Source of the DNA: Saururus chinensis
Lineage: Eukaryota > Streptophyta > Magnoliopsida > Piperales > Saururaceae
DNA length: 64,000 nt
Reading direction: 5' to 3'
NCBI GenBank assembly: GCA_035235625.1
Contig: CP141143.1
Span: forward strand, 29,088,592-29,152,591
Shown here in pieces: positions 1 through 12,441 of this stretch. The notes below the pieces were generated by a model. That model worked only from the letters and a program-made list of their open reading frames with translations, ran no database searches and had not been told where the DNA came from. A program made the translations under genes and the position numbers. Each line of letters opens with the position of its first letter. The stretch's first letter is position 1.

Positions 1-1851
1 GAGCTCTCGTGTCATAACCCTCCTTAGGTTAACTTATTAAATCTCATAAAAAAACTCATCATAATGCACCTAAGGGCATTAAGGTAATTATCTAACATTG
101 AATATGGTCCTCTATGCTCTTGGGTAAGTCTTTAACCTCTCAAAAGGTTTCAATATCACATTGGCTCGTTAATAACCTCCAGGCGAATATGGGCCGGTTT
201 GCATAGGGGTATTTCTATCATTTGGTTTAAGGCCTTAATGACATATGACGGGTCCAAAATTGAACTCAAGCATACTACTTGACTTGATGGACTCTGTGTA
301 ATTTTTCTGGCATGTAACGGGGTTGTGAACCCCTTGAACCTACCGAGGTTGACTTAACGGTTTACGATTAACCCTAGGGTAGAATAGTCAATTATCTACA
401 TATTGGGATTTTTTCCCACCTTTTAGACTGGTCTAAATTTAGGTTACCCATTATAATCTCATTGAGAATTTTTCTAATTTTTAAGATTACTCATAGGCCA
501 CTGAACCGGTGCCTCGAAGTTTGGTAATTAACTACTACTCTGCGCTTAAACTCACAAGGGTAAATTAGTCATTTTAAAGACATTGGGATTTTTTCCCGGT
601 TTGAAACTTAGTCAGTACACTAGGAATATGCTCATGGTAATTTGTAATTTTTTTTGTAAAATTTTCTGACTACTCGAACGTACTGAACTAGACTCGGTTC
701 AAAGAGTATGTATGGTTGTCATTTTTTAAAAAAAAACTAGACCGGATCGGGTCGGGTAACCCGACCCGGTCCAGGGAGCAGACGACCCGCATGTCTTCCC
801 TGAGACCGAACAGAGGCCGTTCTGCCTCTAGCAGCGCAGCCACCTACCGTGGTGGAGGGGTGGGCGGCCCACTAGTTTCCTGACCACCGGATCATGACGG
901 AAACAACGGCGTCTGTCCCACCGCCATCTGGTGGCCCAAAACGACCACTTTCTTTCTTCTCTCTCTCTCTTTTTTATAGCCAGCAAAGTTGCCGCAACTG
1001 GGGCTAGCGCAACTAGGGCCAGCACGGCCAAAGGCGGCCCTTTTTTTTAATGTATTGTGATGACCCGGCGGCAGCCGATCCGCCGCCGCCAAGTCTGCCA
1101 GGTCCAAGGCCTCCACGGCCAGGGCTAGGGCCGGCGCGCCCCTTCTGCAATGAGTCCAACCACCAGCGGTCGGCCGGTGACTGGCCGACAGTCAGAAAAT
1201 AAACATACGATTAAAGTGAACAATGATTGCAAAAATCACTATTCACATCATTTACCAAAAATGATTTATATTTGTATAATGAAATATCTCTAATCTCGAT
1301 TTAACATCCTAGCTCAAAGGCTGAGTTGTCGTCGATCTATAGTCGCCAACGCTTCTCTGGAGTCTCGCTGGAAAATTCCCTCCTTTCTTTCACCGTCCAA
1401 AAGCTCCTCCTCCATCGATTTCCCCCCCTTTCCAATTGTGCCATAAGAAGGCATTTTATAAACATGGGGATTAGGGTTCCTAATCCCTCTAGAATTTTGG
1501 TCAATACCCCTTTCTTAGAGACCCTAATTAGGCATATAAAAATAAATTTTGGAATTCTAATTAATCGGGCCCGCAAGACGACTTAAACGGGCCAAATACA
1601 CATCTAAATCGGGTTAACGGGCTTTATACGAAATGTTCAACTTTGAACAGTTGTATCTCCCTCATTCAAACTCTGATTCGCACGTTCTTGGTAGTGTTTC
1701 GAAGCTCTATCTGTCTACTTTCTAATAAAATTAATTTTAGATATAAATTCTATCTAGGGAGGTAGTTATTCTACTAAGAATGTTAATAGGTCAAACACCT
1801 AATTTTCTACGTATTTAATTTTAGAAACTCAAAAAAATTCAAGATAATACA
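1..1851 (+). repeat. 3' part of a degenerate LTR (family A)
   Basis: This stretch is a diverged copy of sequence at 23.9-24.2 kb plus 29.3-31.4 kb. Shared landmarks, in the same order, are a segment around 230-330 matching 24130-24235, the block beginning with the dinucleotide-rich text near 360-480 matching 29320-29450, the 'gattagggttcctaatccc' region near 1470, and the 'gtatctccctcattc' region near 1655. It has no long reading frame. It ends near 1851 in ATACA, as LTRs do, and its start is outside the window. LTR identity is inferred from the paired copy and the terminal sequence; no internal retrotransposon gene was seen attached to it. Confidence 0.55.
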
Positions 1852-2379
1852 ATGACTAATAAACAATCTAGGAGTAGTTGATTTAGAATTTAAGAATATT
1901 GTGAAAAATTAGCCATTTTAAGAAAAAAAAGTATTTTATCTTTGTAATTGGTAATTTTATAATTTAATGTTTATATAGTATATAGTTGATCTAATCAGAA
2001 TGTTCGTAGTTTTTTCCCTAGTTGGGTTTCCACATAAAAAATTCTTGTATATTTGTTTCATGATTTAGTTGCAAAATTTTGGTTAGAAATCATTTGAACT
2101 AGGCACGATAATTTGAACAAAATATGTGTTTATTTTGTTTTGTTTTAAATAAACTCACTACCCAAACATATTATAATAAATGAACACCGAAACAATGTGG
2201 CGTTGTTCTAGTGGGCTAGGATTCATTGGCAGCAGTTGAAAGTCACTAGTGGGAGGTGACTGGCATTAACTCACTAGGAGTGTTGTTGTTCAGTAAAAAC
2301 TCATTTTTTTTATACTCCAAAAGTTGTTTAGGGCTCTAAAGGCTTCATTTAGGTGGATTCGATCATTTTTGAACCCCCA
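1852..2379. other. AT-rich spacer, no gene seen
   Basis: AT-rich sequence between the LTR remnant and the first recognisable codon of the MuDR pseudogene. I see no coding similarity. It may hold the 5' flank or terminal inverted repeat of the MuDR element, but I could not find a matching inverted copy near 6.2 kb. Confidence 0.4.
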
Positions 2380-5300
2380 TGGTGGATAGGATTAGTATTT
2401 GCATACATTACAATGGAGAGGTAGGCAATGATAGCGTGTATATTGGTGGAAAGGCACGGTTGATGAACATTGATCCATCGGTGAGGTTCAGTGAGCTGCT
2501 GCATCAAGTTTAAGAACGATTTGGTGTCAATGGTTATGTGACTTTGAAGTATTTAATTTCATCTTCCCAATCATCCATTATATATAAATTACAGGACGAT
2601 GAGGACATGTCATCAATGTTTTCCATTCATAATAAGGTAAATAAGGAGGTGTTATTATTGTACGCCGAGATGAAAGAGCTCGATAATGGTAACAAATCAC
2701 CATAAGTAGAAAGGAATTAGACATTCAATAGAACTAAATCACCAGTGGTAATGACTCAACCCAACTCTAATTTTGGATTGCAGACGGGAGTCAATGATAC
2801 ACAGTTCACTTTTGAAACTGTTAGGTAACAATCAATTTTAAATTGTACGAGATTATATGTTATTGTGTACTCAAGCACACGATATCGAACATATCATGTT
2901 TAGTTCAAAGCATATCGCGTGAAGAAAAAATACGATTTTTATTATATCACGTAAGTAATGATGCGACCTACACATGCGATTAACACTAACTATTTTAAGT
3001 GCAGATGTAATAGCCCAACTTGTATTCAAATTGTGTTAGCTTTAACACAATATGATTTGTAGGTGTGTAGCCGAATAAACGATGTCGAGTTATATCATAT
3101 ATTGACTAACACGTTAATATCCAATACATATTGGAAGGACTAGGAAGTTGCCCTCAACAAATCAATGTCATTCTTCTTACATCAATCCAATGACTATAGA
3201 ACCTGTGATAGAAGTGAATTAGGCTGGATTTGAAGAAATGTCACTAATGATGGGTGCGATAAGGACTTCATTTGATAACTATGAACCCCCATACATCCCT
3301 TGTAATTACAATGACAAAGAATTTAAAGAAGAGTGGGGTGATAATTAATGGAATAAGAATTATATAATTGACATGGAAAGTATGTCTGACCATGAAGAAT
3401 TCAGACAAAGTGAGGTACCTAGTAACTTTGATGTTGAGGCCGAGGTAGAGTGGGAGACAAATAATCTCAACTTATTGGAATCAAATATTGGTGAGGGCAA
3501 GTTAATGACTGGCAGTTTGTAAGCAAAGGACTACCAAAATCTACTTGAAATGGGTGCATGTTTTCTAAGTTTCTTATATTTAAAGAGGGTTTTGATCGAC
3601 CTATCAATAAAGACAAATTTCACTTATTGTGTTGTGGATGAGAACAAAAATATGTACGTCGTAAAGTGCTCCAATCAGTCTTGTAATTGGTACATAAGGG
3701 CTTTAAATATAAAATGTCATGTTACTGTGATGAGGTTAGTGTCTAACCATCCGTGTAGAATGCAAAGGAAGTCTACTGACCATCCTCTAGCATCACTCCT
3801 TTGGATTGCGAGAAAATGTTATGGGTTGTTTAAAGATTCAGTGGACATTACACCGAAAAGCATAACAAGGTATATTTTAAAGCACTAGGTATAACCGTGA
3901 ACTACAAGAAATGTTGGTGCAAAGATAAAACAAACTTATGAGACTCCTTACATCGTGTGTTCAGTAACACAACATTTAAATATGATGTGTTATTGGGCAC
4001 ATGAGAAGCCTACAGTCACATTTTCTTACAACATGACCTAATTACCTATCATGTTAACATGAACACGATGCTTAATTAGTTTGGGTTTACAATATCACGA
4101 CTAAGAACATTTTGTGTGATCAAGGACACAATGAATTAACTTGTTGTATAAGCCTTATTATAATGTTAACAACTTAATATTTGGTCATGTAGCTAAAGCA
4201 CTTATTGATTTAATAGATGCGGACCAAGACGAATCTCATCACATACTTCCTATATACGAAATTTAGATAGAAAAGATAAATCAAGGAAGCGTAGTTGTTC
4301 CAATCAGATCATGTTATATTTCTAAACCTATAGGGGGTATGATTTAAAAAGAGTATTTTTAGGGATGCCACTCGCGTCGGGTTAATGGTAAAACTTGACC
4401 CGACCCAACCCTAATGGGTCAGGTTTTGTTTTTGAAATTTGACCAGAATAGCTATTCAGGTCGGGTTTGGGTTTTAGGTGATCCAACCCGACCCGACCCG
4501 AATATAATTATAAATATAAAATATAATATATATATATATATATTTTTTAATATTACTATTTTTTTAAAAAATAATTTTAAAAACATTTTTTCATTCTATT
4601 CGGGTCAAATGGGTCAGGTTCGGGTCAGATTCGGGTTTATGTTATAGTTTTCTTAAGTGGTATCGAGTTCGGGTTTGGCGAAACCCAACCCGAACCCGAC
4701 TTGGCAGCCCTAAGTATTTTGGATATTTGGTCAAGTTGCAAGAGTGTTTAGAACAATATTAAGGCCATTGCTAACGATAGATACAACTTTCTTGAAGGGA
4801 ATGTATCATGGACAGCTATTGATAACAACTCTACTAGGCTAGAACAATAATATGTTATGTGTGGCATTTGCAATGGTCAAGAACGAGTGTGAGAAAACAT
4901 GGTGTTGGTTTCTAAAATTGCTTAAAAATAATCTATTTTTTGATCCTCTAGTCAAGTTGGATACAATTGTTTCTGATATAATAAAGGGCTTGTCAAAAGA
5001 TGTTAAACAGTATTTTCCTTCTGCACGCCATGGATATTGTATTTGTCACATGACGACAAATATGTTGGATAGATTCAAAGACAACTACCTTAAGAACTAA
5101 CTCCATGTGTTAGTTGAAACTTTTAGATAGAACATGTATGATAAATTAATGAATAACATTAAAGAATATAATCCTAAAATATTTTTTTGGATAAATAAGA
5201 TAGGTTCAGAGTACTGGGCTAATGTTGCATTTCTAGAAAAAAATATGGAACCCTCAGCTCAAACAGGTCTAAAAGTGCAAGTGCAATATTAAAAAAAGTA

Positions 5301-6178
5301 AGGTCAATGCCTATATTTGGTGAATTGAGCATGCAAGGGAGCACATAACAACACTATTTGAGAAATGTTGGAAAGATGGACAAAAAATAACTCAAGAATT
5401 AACCCCATTTGCCCGTAAATAAATAAAAAATAGAAGAGAAGAAGCAAGGAATGTGCATGTATTGTCAGTATCAATGTATGAATTTCAGGTTAACTCACTA
5501 TATCACCAAGTAAAATGCAACTACTATCATGTGTATTTTGATACATTATTGTCCATCTCGTGTAAGTATATTTGTTCAAATAACATGATATAGTGTGATC
5601 GTATGGTTAGTGTTATGGGTCGTATATGCAATAACATGACATTAATCATTTATCATGTTCTCATTTACACGATATGCATTGAACATGATGTTATGAATCT
5701 AGTTGAAAGTAGTTGCACTTGTAGAAAGTTTTAGCATCTAGGGCTACCGTGTAAACATGCAATCACAACAATTGATCATAAACACTTCTATATGTCTAAC
5801 TATTGTAAAAAAAATGGTACTCTAAATTAACATACAAAATGACATATCAAGAGCTAGTATACCCAACAACATATAAGCACTAGTGGCCACTGACTCGAGT
5901 TCTACTTACATTCAATCCACCTATCTCACTCAAGCAATAGGGGAGTCCACGGAAAAATTAGATTGAGTCGCAACCAAAGGTGAAAGCCACATGCAAATGT
6001 GGAGCATATGGGCAGTTATGTCATAACTGCAAATGATGTACCAGTGTACAAGAGGACCATCCGAATGTGGTTGATGGTCCAACTACAAACCAAAGAAGGG
6101 CGACTAAAAGAGTAGGAAAACAACATAAGTTAGGGGAACACCGATCAGAGTTGCCTTTTCAACCCCCTATCTTTGGTT
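2380..6178 (+). pseudogene. MuDR-family (MULE) transposase pseudogene
   Basis: A decayed Mutator-like transposase in several frames. From about 2380 a PB1-like N-terminal domain reads MVDRISICIHYNGEV, continuing to about 2690 with one in-frame stop. At 3550-3888 is the MuDR N-terminal domain, with CSNQSCNWYIRA as its cysteine and tryptophan core. At 4852-5097 is part of the MULE transposase domain, ending in HGYCICHMTTNM. At about 5713-5780 lies a SWIM zinc finger, SCTCRKF, then a stop, then GLPCKHA. A zinc-knuckle-like CKCGAYGQLCHNCK follows at about 5990. This domain order is typical of plant MuDR transposases, which bind element ends and cut and paste them. Many stops and frameshifts, and a hAT MITE at 4360-4712, make it non-functional. 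Confidence 0.85.
4360..4712 (+). mobile_element. hAT-type MITE, copy 1 (353 bp)
   Basis: A non-coding insertion inside the MuDR pseudogene. It begins TAGGGATGCCACTCG and ends GGCAGCCCTA, giving imperfect terminal inverted repeats rich in the pentamer CGGGT/ACCCG. The flanks are a perfect 8-bp direct repeat, AGTATTTT at 4352-4359 and 4713-4720, the target-site duplication length of hAT elements. The interior is an AT-rich core with a TA run. A related copy is at 33586-33921. It has no transposase and must have moved with one supplied in trans. Confidence 0.9.
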
Positions 6179-6223
6179 GATTGTAGGAAATGTCATTGTA
6201 CAGTCGTGTTCTTAGCAACATGC

Positions 6224-8059
<1,836 letters not shown>

Positions 8060-9019
8060 CTACCCCTAGCTGAGTCCACTCCCAAGCCTTGCTAAGATAT
8101 TGAGTATGGTCCACCCCTTAGCCGAGTCGCACCATAACAACTCCTCCAATTTACCAATAGATTGCTTGTTGCCCAACAGTCCTTAAGAATTGTTTAAAGA
8201 GTTCTCAGCCTGCCCCTTACAGATTTTTTAGTTTCTAAATGATTGAATTTTCATGCCCATGTTGTCATGAGTCTATAGGGAAGAGGTTGAGAAGCCTAGT
8301 CCTACTAGTACTTACGTTTGGTTACAAATTCGAAATCCCACTTCCCTATCACAAATAGGAAACTAGCTCATACAACTACCCAAAACCATCTTTAAGGAGT
8401 CCTAAACTTACTAGAAATCTTGTTGAGCCATCTTTTAAGTGTCATGTCTCATCTAGCATTCCTCGGGACTCCTCTTTGGCTAGAAGTCCTCAACCCACAT
8501 GCAATTTTCCTAGAAAGAGTCTTGGCTTCATCCACTTCTTACAAAGAGTCATTTTTCCGCTAAGATTCAGCTACCTTGAGCAATTTGGACTGCGCATAAC
8601 TCCTTGTCTAGGCTTTCTACTTGCTTTAGGCCTCCAAGGCAACTCTTAGTTACAATAAGAAACATGGGAATGAATCATCAACCTTATCCAGTGTCTCTCC
8701 TACTTCGAATAGGAGTTGTTTGTGAGAGTCTTGACCTTCCTAGGAATCGTCTTAGGTGATGACCCACCATAGTATCCTACCATGAGTAGAACTTACATAC
8801 GAGTCCACCAACACTCCAACATTGTCATTCCTCATCTTTCCCTTGGTTAGCCACTTGCAAAGCTGAAACCCCTAGCTAATGGATAGGCTAAGGGGTGGGA
8901 TGAATTTTAGCTTTGCTAGCAGATAAACAAGGGAAAGCCAAGGAAAGGTAGCATTGGAGCATTGGGGGACTCATATTCAAGTCCTATTCAGAGTAGGAGA
9001 CGATGGCGAGCTAGGCATT
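8060..9019 (-). repeat. Left arm of a large inverted duplication
   Basis: Read on the minus strand this stretch is homologous to the plus strand of about 9780-10480. The block around 8106-8170 reversed matches 10298-10390 (TTGCTCAACAAG-type text and a segment containing CAAGGGGTAGACC on the other arm). The block around 8260-8560 reversed matches about 9940-10200, and that around 8640-8720 matches 9780-9850. It has no long ORF. The arms are clearly diverged, so this is an old event, or two separate insertions of one repeat in opposite orientation. Confidence 0.7.
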
Positions 9020-9024
9020 GTCAC

Positions 9025-9720
9025 TGTAATGCCTGAGATTTTTCATATATTTTCATTAAAATTCACAGAAAATTTTTGCAATATCATGACTGTAAATAGG
9101 GAAAAATGGCAAATACAAAACCTATGAAAGTAGTTAATAATTTAAAACACATCAATCATTTTCCCATCCAAAATTTTCTCATTCGATCAAACATCGTACG
9201 GCCAAACCAAACATCATCAGGCACTACTCGAAAACAAACGTACAAATAAATTGCTATGATCATAGACTTTAAATACAAATCTCTCCTAGGCATCCCTAAG
9301 TGCAAGTCCCATAACAGTTCACAATCTAATCCAAACGAAAGTTTAGAATATATAAACATCTTAATTCTCATCTCACCCAATACATGAGATCATGACACAA
9401 AATAATACTTGCAGCAAGTCAAGTATATACCTAAGTCCAATGGAATCAATCCACCATGGAAATGAGTACCCATCTCGAGGAGCTCTTCGTCATAACCTGC
9501 AAATGCCTCCCGAACAACGGGGCTCAAAAATAGGGTAATGAGTATTTTTATACTCAGTAGGAAAATAACCAGTAGGAGAGTTCCAAACAGTGAACTCAGC
9601 AAATCCATACATAGATGCATTCATGCAACTCAAACATGAAGCAAACAAGCATATCATAATCATGCTCATACACATACAAACATGCCAAACAAACCATCGA
9701 ATCAAACTTACACAAACACC
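9025..9720 (-). repeat. Antisense LTR 3' fragment related to the 24245-29303 element
   Basis: Read on the minus strand it matches the last part of the 5-kb element (about 28660-29303). Shared landmarks are a TTTTCCTACTGAGTAT block followed by a palindromic partner ATACTC, a GGATGCCTAGGAG/AGATGCCTGGGAG block, and a terminus ending GGCATTACA at 9025. It sits between the two inverted arms at 8.06-9.02 and 9.78-10.64 kb. No coding sequence is present. Confidence 0.65.
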
Positions 9721-9779
9721 CTTATTCAGGTCTCACAAACTTACTCATACCATCGTGCACTCACTCAAACAACTCATAC

Positions 9780-10640
9780 ACATAGTAGGAGAGACGTTGG
9801 ATAAGGTTTCCAATTTGTTCCCATGTTTCCTGGTGTTACTAGGAGTCACCTTGGAGGCTTAAGGCAAGTAGGAAGCTTAGACAAGAAGTTGTGTGCAAAC
9901 CGGATTGCTCAAGACAGCTGAATCCAAGTGGGAAAAGGACTCTTCCTAGGCAAATAGCATGTGGGTTAAGAAATTATAGCCGAAATGAGTCCTGGGGAAT
10001 GCTAGATGAGGTAGAACACTTGAAGGAGGGCTGAGCTAGATTTCTAGTTGGGTTAGGACTCCTTAGATATAGTTCTGGGCAGTTGTATGAGTTAGTTTCC
10101 TATTTGTAATGGGGTAAGGAAGTGATATTCCGAATTTATAACCAAATGAGCGAGCTAGTACTAGTTGGACTAGGCTTCCCAACCCTTCTCTATATAAGGG
10201 GCATTACGGCAGGTTGGGCATGATAATTCATGCATTTAGAAACTCAAAAATCTACAAAGGGGTGGGTTGAGAACTTTGTCAACTATTTCGGATGACTTTT
10301 GAGCAACAAGTAATCCGTTGGCAACTTGGAGTAGTTATTGTAGTGTGACTCAGCCAAGGGGTAGACCTTACTCAACATCTCATCAAGGCTTAGGAGCGGA
10401 ATCAGCCGGGGCCAAGATTGTTGAACGAGATAGCTGAAAGGGGACGAGTTTGGGAATGAGGTAGGCTCCTTGTTATTGTAACCTATGGTGCTGATTAAAG
10501 GTTTTGGAGGAAGATCATCCTTTTTCCTTATTTTTTTACCTATGTTGTGCTTGTGTGGATAGACGTATATTTGGATGAATGGGACAAATATGTTGCTGGT
10601 TGCGGTGGATAGGCAGGTCATCACATGTGCAAACACTAGG
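9780..10640 (+). repeat. Right arm of the inverted duplication, LTR-like
   Basis: The better-preserved arm. It contains a plausible core promoter, CTCTATATAAGGGGC, near 10188, which suggests that the duplicated unit is an LTR or another promoter-bearing repeat in plus orientation. Open frames across it (9590-9862 +, 10283-10636 -) show no similarity I recognise and are treated as chance. Confidence 0.6.
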
Positions 10641-11309
10641 CTTAGCTTCTTACCCGTTCTATAACATTATTATTTATTTATTTTTAGATTAGACTATTTT
10701 ATTATTATTATTATTATAACTTATTTTTTAAATAATTTTTTACTAAAAATCCTTAATTTGAGAATAAAGTATTATGTTAAACTTTCACCCTCATTCCGTT
10801 CGTATCCGTCATAGACAAATACGGATGGACAAACACATCATCTACATAAAAATGGATGGCTTCAGACATACCTTATCTACATTTGCATCCGTCTGTTTAT
10901 ACCTACCTTTATTTGAAGTTGCACCTCACCTTGACAAGTCTTAGAAATGCAATGTAATTAAAGTGGTAGCCCGTCTTTTTACATTAGTGGCGACATAAGT
11001 CAAAGAGTTAGTAGATGAAATACTAATGTTAAAATGAGCAATCATCATTACTTCATTGTGAAATAGCAAAAAAGGCTAAAGTACCTAAAATGAAGACGTA
11101 TTCGGAGATGCGAGGCGCCACAAAGATTAGTAACTTCCTTTGAGATATAAAGAGTTATTTTTTAATAGTCATACATGAGGGAGGAGAAGAAGATTACACT
11201 GATAGCAATGTATCTGAGGGAGAAAAAATGTGGTTAGTAACGTATCTTTTTTAGGACGCTGGTGATGCTGACTAATATTTCTTTAACACTACGTCATTGG
11301 AGTTATTTT
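10641..11309. other. AT-rich upstream region, no gene seen
   Basis: Low-complexity AT sequence (runs of TTATTATTATTA near 10700) and unrecognised sequence leading into the amine oxidase promoter region. I see no coding similarity on either strand. Confidence 0.4.
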
Positions 11310-11310
11310 T

Positions 11311-11320
11311 CTATAAAAAT
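11311..11320 (+). promoter_or_regulatory. Candidate TATA box of the amine oxidase gene
   Basis: CTATAAAAAT lies about 370 bp upstream of the chosen ATG. If used, transcription would start near 11345 and the 5' untranslated region would include the 37-bp minisatellite. Position alone supports it; there is no transcript evidence here. Confidence 0.3.
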
Positions 11321-11436
11321 GTTCGCTCTAGACCAAAAAATTGTTGCATGAAACTGGACACACAAAAGTTCCACAAGCAAACTGGGGCGGAGTCCACGCA
11401 GTCGGTGATATCTTTGTCCCACTTGAAGTAACACTT

Positions 11437-11547
11437 CCCAAGCGGATAAGCATAAGCTGCCAGTCAAGTCCCTCCCAAGCGGATAAGCATAAGCTGCCAG
11501 TCAAGTCCCTCCCAAGCGGATAAGCATAAGCTGCCAGTCAAGTCGTT
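11437..11547 (+). repeat. Three tandem copies of a 37-bp unit
   Basis: The unit starts CCCAAGCGGATAAGCATAAG and repeats at 11437, 11474 and 11511. The first two copies are identical and the third diverges in its last bases. It lies directly upstream of the amine oxidase coding sequence, within its probable 5' untranslated region or proximal promoter. Confidence 0.97.
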
Positions 11548-11683
11548 GCTCTCAAGTCGTCGCTCTTCTCATTCATGTTGTAATAGTCTAATAGATTCAA
11601 TCAACACTAAAATACAAGTGAACGCGCCTGCCGGCCATGTACAGTGGTCACCATTGCCACTCGCCGGCACCATCCCTTCAATT

Positions 11684-12441
11684 ATGGGGGCTCGACTCAT
11701 CTTCTTTCTACATTTTATCGTCTCCGCCGTCTCCCCCACCTACCACCACCCACTAGACCCTCTCAACGCCTCCGAGATTGCCAGCGTTAGATCCATAGTA
11801 GAGAGTTCCCGCCTTGGCTTGAAGAATTGGACATTCCAATATGTCGGCCTAGATGAGCCAGACAAGCAGGAGGTCCTCTCATGGCTATCCAACCACTCCA
11901 GCCCACGGCCGCCTCGACAGGCATTTGCGATCATCCGATCGGAGAGACAGACCCACGAGATCGTCATCAACCTCGACAACCATTTGGTTGTGTCTGATCA
12001 AATTTACAATGGTCCGGGCTATCCCATGTACACATTTGAGGAGCAAACAGCTTCAAATGCTCTCCCAATATCTTACAAGCCATTCATCCAGTCTGTGGAG
12101 AAGAGGGGCCTGGACATGGCCCAGGTGGTCTGCCAGTCGTTCTCGGTTGGGTGGTTTGGAGAGGTGAGGACAGGGAAGAGGATCAACAAGATACTTTGTT
12201 TCTACAGGGGTGGCACTGAGAATTTTTATCTAATGCCGTTGGAAGGGATCACCGCGGTGGTGGACATGGACGAGATGAAGATAGTGGAATATTCCGATCG
12301 AGGGACGATTCCTGTGCCAAAATCCGGTTGGACGGATTATCGGGCATCGTCACAGAAGCCACCGTTCGGCCCAAGAACTAATCCGGCAACGGTTGCCCAG
12401 CCGGAAGGGCCCAGTTTTGAGATCCACGGTCACAACATCCG
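11684..12441 (+). CDS. CuAO: Amine oxidase exon 1
   Basis: Encodes the signal peptide and the N-terminal N2/N3-type domains: [13 protein letters not shown] near the start, then [15 protein letters not shown], then [16 protein letters not shown]. The donor is CG|GTGAGT and the last codon is split after two bases. Potential N-glycosylation sites include NAS, NWT and NHS. Confidence 0.92.

Noticed and set aside
11546..11683. 46-codon N-terminal extension of the amine oxidase
   Set aside because: It overlaps the 37-bp minisatellite and would bury a good signal peptide; the ATG at 11684 fits the family better.
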